Below are positions 34,851-44,266 of a stretch of 64,000 nucleotides of DNA, in pieces. A program made the position numbers and the translations under genes. The stretch spans positions 124,001 to 188,000 of the forward strand of contig CAVWAL010000024.1 of the NCBI GenBank assembly GCA_963752935.1, in the 5' to 3' direction. The notes under the pieces were generated by a model. It was not told the DNA's origin. It did no database searches and worked only from the letters and a program-made list of their open reading frames with translations. Every line of letters starts with the position of its first letter. Position 1 is the stretch's first letter. The stretch comes from RI-153 sp963752935 (lineage in GTDB: Bacteria; Chloroflexota; Anaerolineae; Caldilineales; Caldilineaceae).

Positions 34851-35297
34851 CTACTCTGTTGCCCAGTTCTCGATGACCAGCCGGAAGATGTCCGACTCGG
34901 TGATGATGCCGACGACGCGGTCATGTTCGACGACGGGGAGACCGCTCACCTGGGCTTCGAGCATCAACTCCGCCGCTTCAAGGACGGTTGCATTGGGGCC
35001 GATGGTTTCTGGATCCCAGGTCATGATCTCTTGCACAGTCATCGTCATCAGCGGCAAATCTGTTTCTATGTCCGGGTCATCGGGGAAGAAGGGAACGTGC
35101 TGGTAAATATCGCTCAATGTAACAATGCCGATCAACTCTCCGTTGCGCTTGACCACGGGCAGGCGTCGGAACTCGTTCTCCTTCATCAACTTGTAGGCCT
35201 CGATCAGGCGCGCCTCGCCGTTGATGGTTGTTGGGGTTTGGGTCATCCAATCTGCCACAGCGGACTTTTGATGGAACTTTCTCTCGGCCAGCGTCAT
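34851..35297 (-). CDS. CBS-domain pair protein
   Basis: 148 residues from ATG 35297 behind GAGGAGG. Two CBS domains: about residues 12-75 (VADWMTQTPTTINGEARLIEAY through ELIGIVTLSDIYQHV) and 85-145 (VQEIMTWDPETIGPNATVLEAA through RVVGIITESDIFRLV). CBS pairs bind adenosyl ligands such as AMP or ATP and act as energy sensors. It lies downstream of the dihydroorotate-dehydrogenase-like gene, across a terminator. Confidence 0.88.
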   Translation of the reverse strand: MTLAERKFHQKSAVADWMTQTPTTINGEARLIEAYKLMKENEFRRLPVVKRNGELIGIVTLSDIYQHVPFFPDDPDIETDLPLMTMTVQEIMTWDPETIGPNATVLEAAELMLEAQVSGLPVVEHDRVVGIITESDIFRLVIENWATE

Positions 35298-35341
35298 TGC
35301 TTGCCTCCTCTGATATGGCTGAACGGATAGGGCTAAAACAC

Positions 35342-35384
35342 AAAAGGCGAATGCCACCCCATATACGGGGCAGCGTTCGCCTTT
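35342..35384 (-). terminator. Terminator after the dihydroorotate-dehydrogenase-like gene
   Basis: On the minus strand AAAGGCGAACGC pairs with GCATTCGCCTTT (one mismatch), with an inner CCCCGTATATGGGG stem, followed by TTTTGTGTTTTA. Confidence 0.85.
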
Positions 35385-35469
35385 GATGTGCGGGTTCTTC
35401 GAAACACAGCGCATAGACTTCAGTTGTATAAACTTCGGTGGCACGCGCCGTCGTCATGGATGAGCGCCG

Positions 35470-36486
35470 CTACCTTAACAGCACGCCAGTCGGGTCCATT
35501 CGCCAGGACTGGAGCACCTTCATGTAGTTGGCACGCTCGAAAGCTGCCGGTTCCGCCACGTTGATCTGGCTCATGCTGCCCTGCATCTGTTCCACAGACT
35601 CGTACTCGCGCTCCTCCATCCACTGCGTCATTTCGACCAAAATGTCCGAGATGCGTTCCACACCGTTGCGCAACAGTTCGGACGCCATCATCGTGACGCT
35701 GGAGCCGGCCATCAGACCCTTGAGGACATCCAGGGAGGTGTGCACGCCACTGGTAATGGCGAAGTCCACCGGCACACGTCCGTGTAGAATGGCGACCCAA
35801 CGCAAGGGCAGCCGCATCTCATTCGAATTGCTCAGTATCAGGTGTGGCACGACTTCTAGCTCAGTCAGATCGAAATCAGGCTGGTAGAAACGGTTGAAGA
35901 GTACCAGCGCGTTGGCTCCGGCGTCTGCAAACTGTGTCGCCATGTGGCCGAAGGCACTGAAGAAAGGCCCCACTTTCACCGCAACTGGAATCGAGACGGT
36001 GCGCTTGACGTCGCGCACGACGTCAAGATACATCGACTCTACTGCCGCCGCATCCTGTGTGGTGGAGGTCGGAATGTAGTACAGGTTTAGTTCGAGCGCA
36101 TCGGCCCCGGCTTCTTCTATCTTGCGGGCATACTCCGTCCAACCGCCCGTAGAAACACCGTTCAGGCTGCCGATGATGGGAATTTCGACGCTCTGTTTGG
36201 CGCGCCAGATCAGGTTTAGATACTCATCCGGGCCGACGTTGTACCGTTCAAGATCCGGATAGTAATCCAGCGCTTCGGCGTAGGTGTTGGTGTTGTACGA
36301 AAGATAATGATCGATCCATTGGCTCTCGAAGTTAATTTGTTCTTCAAAGAGTGAATACATCACGATCGCAGAGGCACCGGCATCTTCCAGGCGGCGAATT
36401 CCGCTGAAAGAAGTAGAAAGCGGCGACGCCGACGGCACGATGGGGTTTTTGAGCTTCATGCCCATGTAGGTGGTTGACAGATCCAT
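35470..36486 (-). CDS. Dihydroorotate dehydrogenase-like FMN protein
   Basis: 338 residues from ATG 36486 (GGAGG upstream; the frame is open further). A (beta/alpha)8 FMN-binding fold: MDLSTTYMGMKLKNPIVPSASPLS, IPIIGSLNGVSTGGW, GADALELNLYYIPTS, PVAVKVGPFFSAFGHMATQF and DFAITSGVHTSLDVLKGLMAG. This subgroup is long annotated as dihydroorotate dehydrogenase-like and lies beside pyruvate:ferredoxin oxidoreductase genes in many genomes, as it does here, 116 bases downstream of nifJ. A redox role linked to ferredoxin is plausible; pyrimidine synthesis is not established. Confidence 0.85.
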   Translation of the reverse strand: MDLSTTYMGMKLKNPIVPSASPLSTSFSGIRRLEDAGASAIVMYSLFEEQINFESQWIDHYLSYNTNTYAEALDYYPDLERYNVGPDEYLNLIWRAKQSVEIPIIGSLNGVSTGGWTEYARKIEEAGADALELNLYYIPTSTTQDAAAVESMYLDVVRDVKRTVSIPVAVKVGPFFSAFGHMATQFADAGANALVLFNRFYQPDFDLTELEVVPHLILSNSNEMRLPLRWVAILHGRVPVDFAITSGVHTSLDVLKGLMAGSSVTMMASELLRNGVERISDILVEMTQWMEEREYESVEQMQGSMSQINVAEPAAFERANYMKVLQSWRMDPTGVLLR

Positions 36487-36545
36487 TTTGTCCTCCGATT
36501 CTGGAACCTGGTTGTCGGTTAGAATCAATTCGGGAATTCGGTCAG

Positions 36546-36575
36546 TGGTCCCACGCACCGCAGTGCATGGGACCA
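36546..36575. promoter_or_regulatory. Hairpin in the gap between nifJ and the DHOD-like gene
   Basis: TGGTCCCA (36546-36553) and TGGGACCA (36568-36575) form a perfect 8-bp stem. No T run on the minus strand, so it may be an mRNA processing or stability element within an operon. Confidence 0.4.
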
Positions 36576-36602
36576 CCGGTCTTGTGCGGACAGAACTTCG
36601 GC

Positions 36603-39600
36603 TTATGACTCAATCGCCTTGCTGTGTGCAGCGTTGCGTTGTTCCTGTTTCGCCAGCTCTTCGTACTTGTGCCAGCGCTCCAGGACAGTCTGCTGTGCTG
36701 CGTCCAGCAGGATCTCTGCCGCCTTGGGCTGACTGGACTGAAGCATACGGAAGCGATTCTCGTTGTACATATAGGTTTCCAGCGGCGCCTTTGGTGCCTT
36801 CGAATCCAACTGGAAGGGGTTCTTACCCTGAAGCTTCAGGCGTGGATCATAGCGGAAGAGCGGCCAGTAGCCGGTTTCGGCGGCCAACTTCTGCTGATCC
36901 ATCCCCTTGGCCATGTTGATGCCGTGGGCAATACAGTGGCTGTAGGCAATGATAATCGAGGGGCCTTCCCACGATTCCGCTTCCAAGAAGGCACGTACTG
37001 TCTGCGCGTCATTGGCGCCCATGGCGATCTGCGCTACGTAGACATTGCCGTAGGTGACGGCCATCATCCCCAGATCCTTCTTGGGGGTTGACTTGCCGCC
37101 GGCGGCAAACTTGGCTACCGCGGCCTGTGGCGTCGCCTTTGAGGATTGCCCACCCGTGTTCGAGTAGACCTCAGTATCCATCACCAGGATGTTGACGTTG
37201 CGCCCGCTAGCCAGGACGTGATCGAGACCGCCGTAGCCGATATCATAGGCCCAACCGTCACCACCCACGATCCAGATAGTCTTCTTGACCAGCGCATCGG
37301 CCAGGCTCTGCAAATCGCGCACCTGAGCCTTGGTTGCGGCGTCTTGCGAACCGTCTCCCAATTCGGCCAATTTCTCCTTGAGGAGGGCGATCCGCTTGCG
37401 CTGTTCCTGTAAACCGTGTTCGTCGGATTGGTCGGCGCTGATGATGGCATCGCTCAACTCTGCGCCGATCAGGTCGCGCAGGCGGCCGACCAGCTCACGT
37501 GCATACACCTGCTGCTTCTCCACCGTGAGGCTCATGCCTAAGCCGAACTCGGCATTGTCTTCAAAGAGCGAGTTGCTCCAGGCCGGGCCGCGGCCCTCTT
37601 TGTTGACTGCCCAGGGTGTCGTGGGCAGGTTGCCGCCGTAGATGCTGGAACAGCCGGTGGCATTGGCAATGATGGTATGGTCGCCGAAGAGGCGGCTCAG
37701 CAGCGACAGGTAAGGTGTCTCCCCACAACCGGCGCAGGCACCCGAGAACTCGAAGAGCGGCTCAAGCAACTGTACGTTCTTGACGTTCTTGAATTCGAGC
37801 GAAGCGTAGCCTTCGGGCACAGGATCGACGGTGACGGTGTCGCCGTTCTCGCTGCGTCCGTTGCGTGGATAGTCGGGCAACTGGGTAAAGAAGTCCCAGT
37901 GGATGCTGCCCTGTTCGCGCAGTGGTAACTGCGGTTCCATGTTGATGGCTTTGCGGCCAACGGCTCGTTTATTCTTGGCCGGGCAGACTTCCACACAGAG
38001 CGCACAACCGGTGCAATCTTCCACGGCAACCTGCAAGGTGTAGAGCAGGTTGTCCATTTCGCGCCAGCGTGCCGGCGAGGTCAAGAAGCCTTCTGGCGCG
38101 TCGGCGAAGGCGTCTGCTTCGACGGCTTTGCTGCGGATGACCGCATGCGGGCAGACCAGAACACACTTGCCACACTGGATGCAGACATCGGGATCCCACA
38201 CGGGCACTTCGAGGGCGATGTTGCGTTTCTCCCAGCGCGTGGTAGCACTTGGATAGGTGCCGTCGATGGGCATCATGCTCACGGGCAGTTCGTCGCCTTC
38301 GCCGGCGATCATCCGCGCCGTCACCTGCTGCACAAATTCAGGCGCTGCGGCAGGAACAGTCGCCGCCATACCGATCTCGCTGCTGACGGAGTCGGGGACT
38401 TTCACTTCATAGAGATTCTCTAGGGTTGCGTCTACCGCTTCGAAGTTCTTTTGGACAACCGCTTCACCCCGTTTGCCATAAGTCTTGCGGATGGCATATT
38501 TGATCTTCTCGATGGCTTCCTCTTGTGGCAGCACACCGCTGATGGCGAAGAAGGCCGCCTGCATGATCGTGTTGGTGCGGGCGCCAAGCTGAAGTTCACT
38601 GGCCAGCTTGTAGGCATCGATGACGTAGAATTTGAGCTGCTTGCTGATGATCTGCTTTTGAACCGTAGTGGGAATCTGATCCCACACTTCGTCAGGACCA
38701 AAGGGCGCATTGAGTAGAACCGTCGCACCCGGTTGGGCCAGCCCAAGCACGTCGTAACGCTGTAAAAAGCCGAACTGGTGAACGGCAACGAAATTGGCTT
38801 TGCGGATCAAGTAGGTGCTGCGGATCGGGTTCGGGCCGAAACGTAGATGCGAAATCGTGCGCGCGCCTGACTTCTTCGAGTCATAGACGAAGTAGCCCTG
38901 GGCGAAGTTGTCTGTCTCTTCACCGATGATCTTGATCGAATTCTTGTTGGCGCTGACCGTACCGTCTGCACCCAGGCCCCAGAAGACGGCGCGCACCACA
39001 TTCTTCGGCTCGATGTCGAAGCTGGCGTCGTAATCCAGGCTGGTGTGTGTAACGTCGTCCAGGATACCGATGGTGAAATGGTTCTTGGGGCGATCCTTCT
39101 TCAGTTCATCGAAGATGCCACTGATCATCGCCGGTGTAAATTCTTTAGAAGAAAGACCATAACGGCCGCCGACAACACGCGGGGCCGGGCCTTCGTGATG
39201 ATCGCCCCAGGCTTCGCTGATGGCGGTGACCAGGTCCAGGTAGAGCGGTTCGCCGGAGCTGCCGGGTTCTTTTGTGCGGTCGAGTACGGCGATCTTTTTC
39301 ACCGTTTCGGGCAGCGCACCCAGGCAGTGTTCCACCGAGAAGGGCCGGTAGAGCCGCACTTTGAGCAGGCCGACCTTCTCGCCCTGTGCTGTGAGATAGT
39401 CGATGGTTTCGTGGGCCGCTTCGGCGCCAGAACCCATGATCACAATCACACGGTCCGCATCGGGGGCGCCTACATACTCGAACAGCTTGTACTGCCGCCC
39501 CGTCAACTGAGCGAACTTGTCCATCGCCTGTTGCACGATCTCCGGTGTCTTCAAATAGAAGCTGTTGACCGTTTCACGCGCCTGGAAGTAGACATCGGGG

Positions 39601-40265
39601 TTTTGCGCCGTGCCGCGAATAAACGGACGATCTGGCGAGAGCGCACGCATGCGGTGGGCGTGGACCCGTTCATCATCGATCATGGCGCGAATTTCGTCGT
39701 CGTCCAACTGCTCAATTTTGGCGATTTCATGCGAGGTGCGGAAACCGTCAAAAATGTGGAGGAAGGGAACGCGGCTTTCCAGCGTCGACGCCTGGGAGAT
39801 GAGGGCAAAATCTTGTGCTTCTTGTACCGAGTTGGCAAAGAGCATCGCCCACCCGGTGGCGCGTGCGGCCATGACATCGCTGTGATCGCCGAAAATCGAC
39901 AACCCTTGCGCTGCCAATGATCGCGCCGCAATGTGGAACACAGTGCTCGTCAACTCACCGGCGATCTTGTACATGTTCGGAATCATCAACAACAGACCCT
40001 GGCTGGCGGTAAATGTTGTGGTCAATGATCCGGTCTGTAAGGCACCGTGGACAGCACCGGCGGCGCCACCCTCGGACTGCATCTCGATCACGAGTGGGAT
40101 ACTACCCCAGATATTGGATTGGCCGTGAGAACTCCATTCATCGGCGTATTCACCCATGCCCGAAGAAGGCGTAATCGGGTAAATCGCCACGACTTCATTG
40201 GTTTTGTGGGCCACTTGGGCTGTGGCTTCATTAGCATCAAGCGTTATTTTCGTATGCTGCTTCAT
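36603..40265 (-). CDS. nifJ: Pyruvate:ferredoxin (flavodoxin) oxidoreductase
   Basis: 1220 residues from ATG 40265 (GAGGAGA upstream), the usual length of a single-chain PFOR. The pyrimidine-binding domain begins with ANEATAQVAHKTNEVVAIYPITPSSGMGEY. Domain III with GFGA-like structure lies between. Near residues 695-755 are two [4Fe-4S] motifs, CIQCGKCVLVCP and CTGCALCVEVCP. The TPP-binding region has GDGWAYDIGYGGLDHVL and DTEVYSNTGGQ near 1000. It decarboxylates pyruvate to acetyl-CoA and passes electrons to ferredoxin or flavodoxin. It is likely cotranscribed with the DHOD-like gene. Confidence 0.96.
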   Translation of the reverse strand: MKQHTKITLDANEATAQVAHKTNEVVAIYPITPSSGMGEYADEWSSHGQSNIWGSIPLVIEMQSEGGAAGAVHGALQTGSLTTTFTASQGLLLMIPNMYKIAGELTSTVFHIAARSLAAQGLSIFGDHSDVMAARATGWAMLFANSVQEAQDFALISQASTLESRVPFLHIFDGFRTSHEIAKIEQLDDDEIRAMIDDERVHAHRMRALSPDRPFIRGTAQNPDVYFQARETVNSFYLKTPEIVQQAMDKFAQLTGRQYKLFEYVGAPDADRVIVIMGSGAEAAHETIDYLTAQGEKVGLLKVRLYRPFSVEHCLGALPETVKKIAVLDRTKEPGSSGEPLYLDLVTAISEAWGDHHEGPAPRVVGGRYGLSSKEFTPAMISGIFDELKKDRPKNHFTIGILDDVTHTSLDYDASFDIEPKNVVRAVFWGLGADGTVSANKNSIKIIGEETDNFAQGYFVYDSKKSGARTISHLRFGPNPIRSTYLIRKANFVAVHQFGFLQRYDVLGLAQPGATVLLNAPFGPDEVWDQIPTTVQKQIISKQLKFYVIDAYKLASELQLGARTNTIMQAAFFAISGVLPQEEAIEKIKYAIRKTYGKRGEAVVQKNFEAVDATLENLYEVKVPDSVSSEIGMAATVPAAAPEFVQQVTARMIAGEGDELPVSMMPIDGTYPSATTRWEKRNIALEVPVWDPDVCIQCGKCVLVCPHAVIRSKAVEADAFADAPEGFLTSPARWREMDNLLYTLQVAVEDCTGCALCVEVCPAKNKRAVGRKAINMEPQLPLREQGSIHWDFFTQLPDYPRNGRSENGDTVTVDPVPEGYASLEFKNVKNVQLLEPLFEFSGACAGCGETPYLSLLSRLFGDHTIIANATGCSSIYGGNLPTTPWAVNKEGRGPAWSNSLFEDNAEFGLGMSLTVEKQQVYARELVGRLRDLIGAELSDAIISADQSDEHGLQEQRKRIALLKEKLAELGDGSQDAATKAQVRDLQSLADALVKKTIWIVGGDGWAYDIGYGGLDHVLASGRNVNILVMDTEVYSNTGGQSSKATPQAAVAKFAAGGKSTPKKDLGMMAVTYGNVYVAQIAMGANDAQTVRAFLEAESWEGPSIIIAYSHCIAHGINMAKGMDQQKLAAETGYWPLFRYDPRLKLQGKNPFQLDSKAPKAPLETYMYNENRFRMLQSSQPKAAEILLDAAQQTVLERWHKYEELAKQEQRNAAHSKAIES

Positions 40266-40444
40266 AATCTCTCCTCGTATCTTGGGTCGAGGCAAACCTC
40301 AGTCAGGGATCAGTCAAAAGAAGTTTACGGGAGTTAGGGGATGCTTACGCCGTTCAATCGGATGGAAGTGCGGCTGGTCAGTTGGTTAGGGTTGTACCAG
40401 AGAGAATGACGAGTAATTTGAGAGATCGGGCGCGTGCGGCACGA

Positions 40445-41740
40445 TCAAATGAAGTGAAGCTGTTTCGCTTGCAATTCCAGCTCTTCACGAAACTCCGGCG
40501 CAGCTACATGGATCAAGGCCTGTGCGCGTTGACGCACGGATCTGCCGTAGAGTTCGGCCACGCCGTACTCGGTGACGACATAGTGGACGTCGTTGCGGCT
40601 GGTGGTGACGCCGGCGCCCACTTTCAACGAGGGTACGATGCGCGAGATGGCCCCATCCCTGGCTGTGGCGGAAAGCGCAATGATCGGTTTGCCGCCCTTG
40701 GCTCGCGCCGCCCCGCGTACAAAGTCCACCTGGCCGCCCACGCCGCTGTAAAAGCAAGGACCGATCGAATCGGCCGCTACCTGCCCGGTGAGATCAACCT
40801 CCAGCGCGCTGTTGATGCTGATCATCTGATCGTTGCGCGCAATCACAAAGGGGTCGTTGACATAGTCGGTGGGGTGCAGTTCGACAAACGGGTTGTCCTG
40901 GATGAAGTCGTAGAGGCGCTTGGTGCCAAAGAGAAAGCCTGCCACCAGCTTGCCGGGATGCAGTGTTTTGGCCGCACCGGTGATGATGCCTTCTTCCACC
41001 AGTTCCACGACACCGTCGGAGAAGAGTTCGGTGTGGATGCCAAGATCCTTGTGGTGTTGCAGGTTGGCCAGCACCGCGTCAGGAATGCTGCCAATGCCCA
41101 TTTGTAGCGTGGCCCGATCCGGGATCATGGCGGCGATCAGCTCACCGATGCGGCGGTGCACAGGGGATGCGCCTCCCTGGGGCGCTTCGGGTATGGCGTA
41201 GTCAACTTCCACCACGGCGTCAATATCGCGTACGTGGATGAAGCTATCGCCCAACGTGCGCGGCATCTGCCGGTTGACCTCGGCGATCACAAAACGCGCC
41301 GCCGCCGCCGCCGGTTTGGTGCAGCCGACTTCAACGCCAAACGAACAGAAGCCATGTTCATCGGGCGGGGAGACTTGTACGAAAGCAAAATCCAACGGCA
41401 GCGGCCCGTTGCGGAAGAGATTGGGCACCTCACTCAAAAAAACAGGCGTGAAATCGGCGCCGCCTGTCTGCACGGCGTGGCGCACATTGTGGCCAATGAA
41501 GAGCGCATTGTGGCGAAAGTGCCCGGCGTAGGCCGAATCGACATAGGGCGCCGTGCCAAAATGGAGCAGATGTACCAGTTCCACATTTCTCAACTCGTCG
41601 GCGCGGCCCATCAAGGCATCGATCAGTCGCTGTGGCACAGCCGCTCCGCCACCTAGATAAATGCGGTTGCCCGACCCAACAAGCGTCACCGCCGTCGCTG
41701 CATCCATGACTTTGGTTGGGTAGACCTGCGTCCAGTTCAT
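40445..41740 (-). CDS. Acetyl-CoA hydrolase/CoA-transferase family (4-hydroxybutyrate CoA-transferase-like)
   Basis: 431 residues from ATG 41740, which overlaps the alanine dehydrogenase stop by 4 bp (ATGA). It has the family glycine-rich segment VGSGNRIYLGGGAAVPQRLIDAL, SPPDEHGFCSFGVEVGCTKPAA, LQMGIGSIPDAVLANL, the ELFSDGVVELVEEG segment with the conserved Glu region and GGQVDFVRGAARAKGGKPIIAL. It should move CoA between acetyl-CoA and a carboxylate such as 4-hydroxybutyrate or butyrate. Exact acceptor is not deducible. Confidence 0.87.
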   Translation of the reverse strand: MNWTQVYPTKVMDAATAVTLVGSGNRIYLGGGAAVPQRLIDALMGRADELRNVELVHLLHFGTAPYVDSAYAGHFRHNALFIGHNVRHAVQTGGADFTPVFLSEVPNLFRNGPLPLDFAFVQVSPPDEHGFCSFGVEVGCTKPAAAAARFVIAEVNRQMPRTLGDSFIHVRDIDAVVEVDYAIPEAPQGGASPVHRRIGELIAAMIPDRATLQMGIGSIPDAVLANLQHHKDLGIHTELFSDGVVELVEEGIITGAAKTLHPGKLVAGFLFGTKRLYDFIQDNPFVELHPTDYVNDPFVIARNDQMISINSALEVDLTGQVAADSIGPCFYSGVGGQVDFVRGAARAKGGKPIIALSATARDGAISRIVPSLKVGAGVTTSRNDVHYVVTEYGVAELYGRSVRQRAQALIHVAAPEFREELELQAKQLHFI

Positions 41741-42843
41741 GTTGGCTCCTCTGCCCTGGGCTGCACAGACGCAGCCAACACCGGGTGGATCACCCGCCCA
41801 TCCAGTGTATTGACGCCGCGGCGTAACTCGACGCATTGGTTGATGGCGGCGTCGATCCCCTGTTCGCCGATAAGTTGCACGTAGGGCAGCACTGCGTTGG
41901 AGAGCGCATAGCTGGCCGTACGCGCGACAAGCGCCGGCACGTTGGGCACACAGTAGTGGATGATGCTCTCTTCTACGTAGGTTGGATTGACGTGATTGGT
42001 GGGGTGGCTGGTTTCGATGCAGCCACCGCTGTCGATGGCGAAGTCGACAATCACCGCGCGCGGACGCATCGACCGCACCATTTCGCGGGTGACGAGCATT
42101 GGGGCACGTTCGCCGGGAACCGCCGCTGCGCCGACCAGCACATCGGCGAATGCCACCACTTTGACGATGTTGTAGGGGGTGGCCAGCATGGTGGCGACGC
42201 GACCATGAAAGCTCTCGTCGATGCGCTGCAATGTTTTCAAATTCTTGTCCAACACAGTGACGTCGGCGCCAATTCCGTGGAAGGCGCGGGCTGCGTTCAT
42301 GCCCAACACCCCCGCGCCCAAGATCACGACCGCAGCCGGTGGCACCCCGGGAATACCCGAAAGGAGGATGCCGCGCCCACCATTGATACTTCCTAACATT
42401 TGGCCGGCCACAATGGGCGCCATTCGCCCGGCGACTTCGCTGGTCGGCAGCAGGACCGGCAGATGCCCGCGGTCGTCTTCGATCATCTCATAGGCGATGG
42501 TGGTCAGCGCCCACTCCTCCAGTGCCTCCACTAGATCGGGCGAGGCTACCGCCAGTTGCAAGAAACTAAGCAATGTCTGCCCGGTGCGAAAATGGCTATA
42601 CTCATCGGCGGTGGGGCGCGCCACCTTCACCACCACGTCGGCGCGTTTGTACGCCTCTTTGGCGTCGTAGACGATCTGCCCGCCCGCGGCGCGATAGGCC
42701 TCGTCGCTGAATCCTGCGCCACTTCCCGCTTCGCGCTCAACAAAGACCTGATGTCCTTGTTTGGCCAGAGCGTCGACGGCCGCAGGTGTCAGCCCTACGC
42801 GGTATTCGCGGGGTCTCACTTCTCTGGGGACACCGAAGTTCAC
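41737..42843 (-). CDS. ald: Alanine dehydrogenase
   Basis: 368 residues with N-terminal FGVPREVRPREYRVGLTPAAV, the LLSFLQLAVASPDLV segment, the NAD-binding loop VVILGAGVLGMNAARAFHGIGADVTVLDKN and the ending IDSGGCIETSHPTNHVNPTYVEE with YCVPNVPALVARTAS. It interconverts alanine and pyruvate plus ammonia with NAD, consistent with pyruvate handling by the PFOR and CoA-transferase genes. Translationally coupled to the CoA-transferase downstream. Confidence 0.95.
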   Translation of the reverse strand: MNFGVPREVRPREYRVGLTPAAVDALAKQGHQVFVEREAGSGAGFSDEAYRAAGGQIVYDAKEAYKRADVVVKVARPTADEYSHFRTGQTLLSFLQLAVASPDLVEALEEWALTTIAYEMIEDDRGHLPVLLPTSEVAGRMAPIVAGQMLGSINGGRGILLSGIPGVPPAAVVILGAGVLGMNAARAFHGIGADVTVLDKNLKTLQRIDESFHGRVATMLATPYNIVKVVAFADVLVGAAAVPGERAPMLVTREMVRSMRPRAVIVDFAIDSGGCIETSHPTNHVNPTYVEESIIHYCVPNVPALVARTASYALSNAVLPYVQLIGEQGIDAAINQCVELRRGVNTLDGRVIHPVLAASVQPRAEEPT

Positions 42844-43121
42844 GGGTCACTCTCCTGTTGTCTGCCTGGAATGCGTTATGCGATAGTACCTGTACACTTG
42901 CCTGGGATAGTTCAAACCGCCAATCCATGCCGCGCCGGACTGTACCGAGATGCGCCGGCGGCTTCTCCTTTAGCATAGTTAGTCTGCTTCCAGATGGCGT
43001 CCATCGATGGGTGAGTCTCTTGGCTGGTCAACTGGTTGGCATCCTGAGGACCATACCTGTTAAAATTGCCTCTGAGCTGCGCCGGTTAAGAAACGCCTAA
43101 CGAAAGTGTGCCCGACCTGTG

Positions 43122-44237
43122 ATGATGCCAATGCCGCCCCCGTACACATGTAGAAGCCGTGTTTCACGCCTGCGTGTGGCAGGGATGAGTCTACTGCTGC
43201 TCCTGTTGTTGGGGGCTTGTGGCCGCGAGGCGCAGCCGACCCCTGCGCCGACCCGAACGCCGCTGCCTACCTTCACGGCTACGCCCTTGAGGCAAAATCA
43301 GGGTGCGCCGCTGACACCGCCCACTACGACACCCGTTGCAGCCACGACACCCGTTGCCGTCGTGGCTGCAACGGGTGTGCCGGCTGTTGCCCCTGCGCCT
43401 GTGGATACACCCACCGACACGCCCACGCCCGCTGCCCAGCCCCAACTTAGCGTGAACGGGGATGCGGTCAATATCCGGCAAGGGCCGGATACGGGCTATG
43501 CGGTTATCGCCAGTGCGGATCAGGGCCAGATCTTCCCCGTGACCGGGCGCACTGCGGCCGAGGACTGGTGGCAGATCTGTTGTTTTGATGGCCGGCCTGG
43601 TTGGATCTTCGCCGCTCTGACCACCGTGCAGAATACAGGCGAAGTCGCCGTGATCGAGGAGATCCCTGCCCTGCCGCCTACGGCAACACCGGCCCCGGTG
43701 GCAGCGGCGCCGACCGCTCTCCCCGCAGTGACCGAGGCGCCGGCTGTTGCGGCCGCCCCCGATCCTGCCGCATCCAGTGCCGGTTTCTTTGATCCCAACG
43801 CCGCTTATCAGATCACCCAGTTTCGTGTCTTGGGCCTGGATGAAAACAACGGTGGCATCCGCAGCAGCACCGCCCTCCATTATATTCTGGTCACGGTCTT
43901 GGATGCCGGTGGTAACCCGGTAGACGGGGCCGTTGTGCGCAATCTGGTGGGGGAAAAGGGCGAGGTGGTATCAGGCAGTAAAGGACCGGGCACAGCAGAG
44001 ATCACGATGTTCTGGGAACCGTTCAAGTTGACCGTAGTCGCCGACCCCAGCGGCCCCACCACCAGCCAGGTCTCCAACCAAATGGGGCTGGCCTTCCCCC
44101 ATTTGCCGGATATTGTGGGCAGGTTGGGTGGGTTGGACTATGAGTATGCAGTCTGCCCCACTCTGGATGTCAAATGCGCCTGGCCCATTCAGGGCGTGCA
44201 TTTCTCGTATGAAATCACCTTTCAAAAGGTTAGATGA
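43122..44237 (+). CDS. SH3-domain lipoprotein
   Basis: 371 residues. The start is uncertain (GTG 43119, ATG 43122 or a later ATG at 43185), with no good Shine-Dalgarno. A lipobox LLLLGAC puts the lipidated Cys near residue 33. A Pro/Thr/Ala tether follows, then a bacterial SH3 domain (VNGDAVNIRQGPDTGYAVIASADQGQIFPVTGRT), then a second Pro/Ala linker and a C-terminal beta-rich domain (YQITQFRVLGLDENNGG to VHFSYEITFQKV). It sits on the outer face of the membrane and may bind cell-wall or glycan. Convergent with the next gene, 30 bases away. Confidence 0.85.
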   Translation: MMPMPPPYTCRSRVSRLRVAGMSLLLLLLLGACGREAQPTPAPTRTPLPTFTATPLRQNQGAPLTPPTTTPVAATTPVAVVAATGVPAVAPAPVDTPTDTPTPAAQPQLSVNGDAVNIRQGPDTGYAVIASADQGQIFPVTGRTAAEDWWQICCFDGRPGWIFAALTTVQNTGEVAVIEEIPALPPTATPAPVAAAPTALPAVTEAPAVAAAPDPAASSAGFFDPNAAYQITQFRVLGLDENNGGIRSSTALHYILVTVLDAGGNPVDGAVVRNLVGEKGEVVSGSKGPGTAEITMFWEPFKLTVVADPSGPTTSQVSNQMGLAFPHLPDIVGRLGGLDYEYAVCPTLDVKCAWPIQGVHFSYEITFQKVR

Positions 44238-44266
44238 TCTTGGCCCGTTCGGTGTAAGTCATGCCC

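Noticed and set aside
36470..40128. Several long plus-strand frames opposite nifJ
   Set aside because: Shadow frames of a GC-rich gene; none has a recognisable domain or start site.
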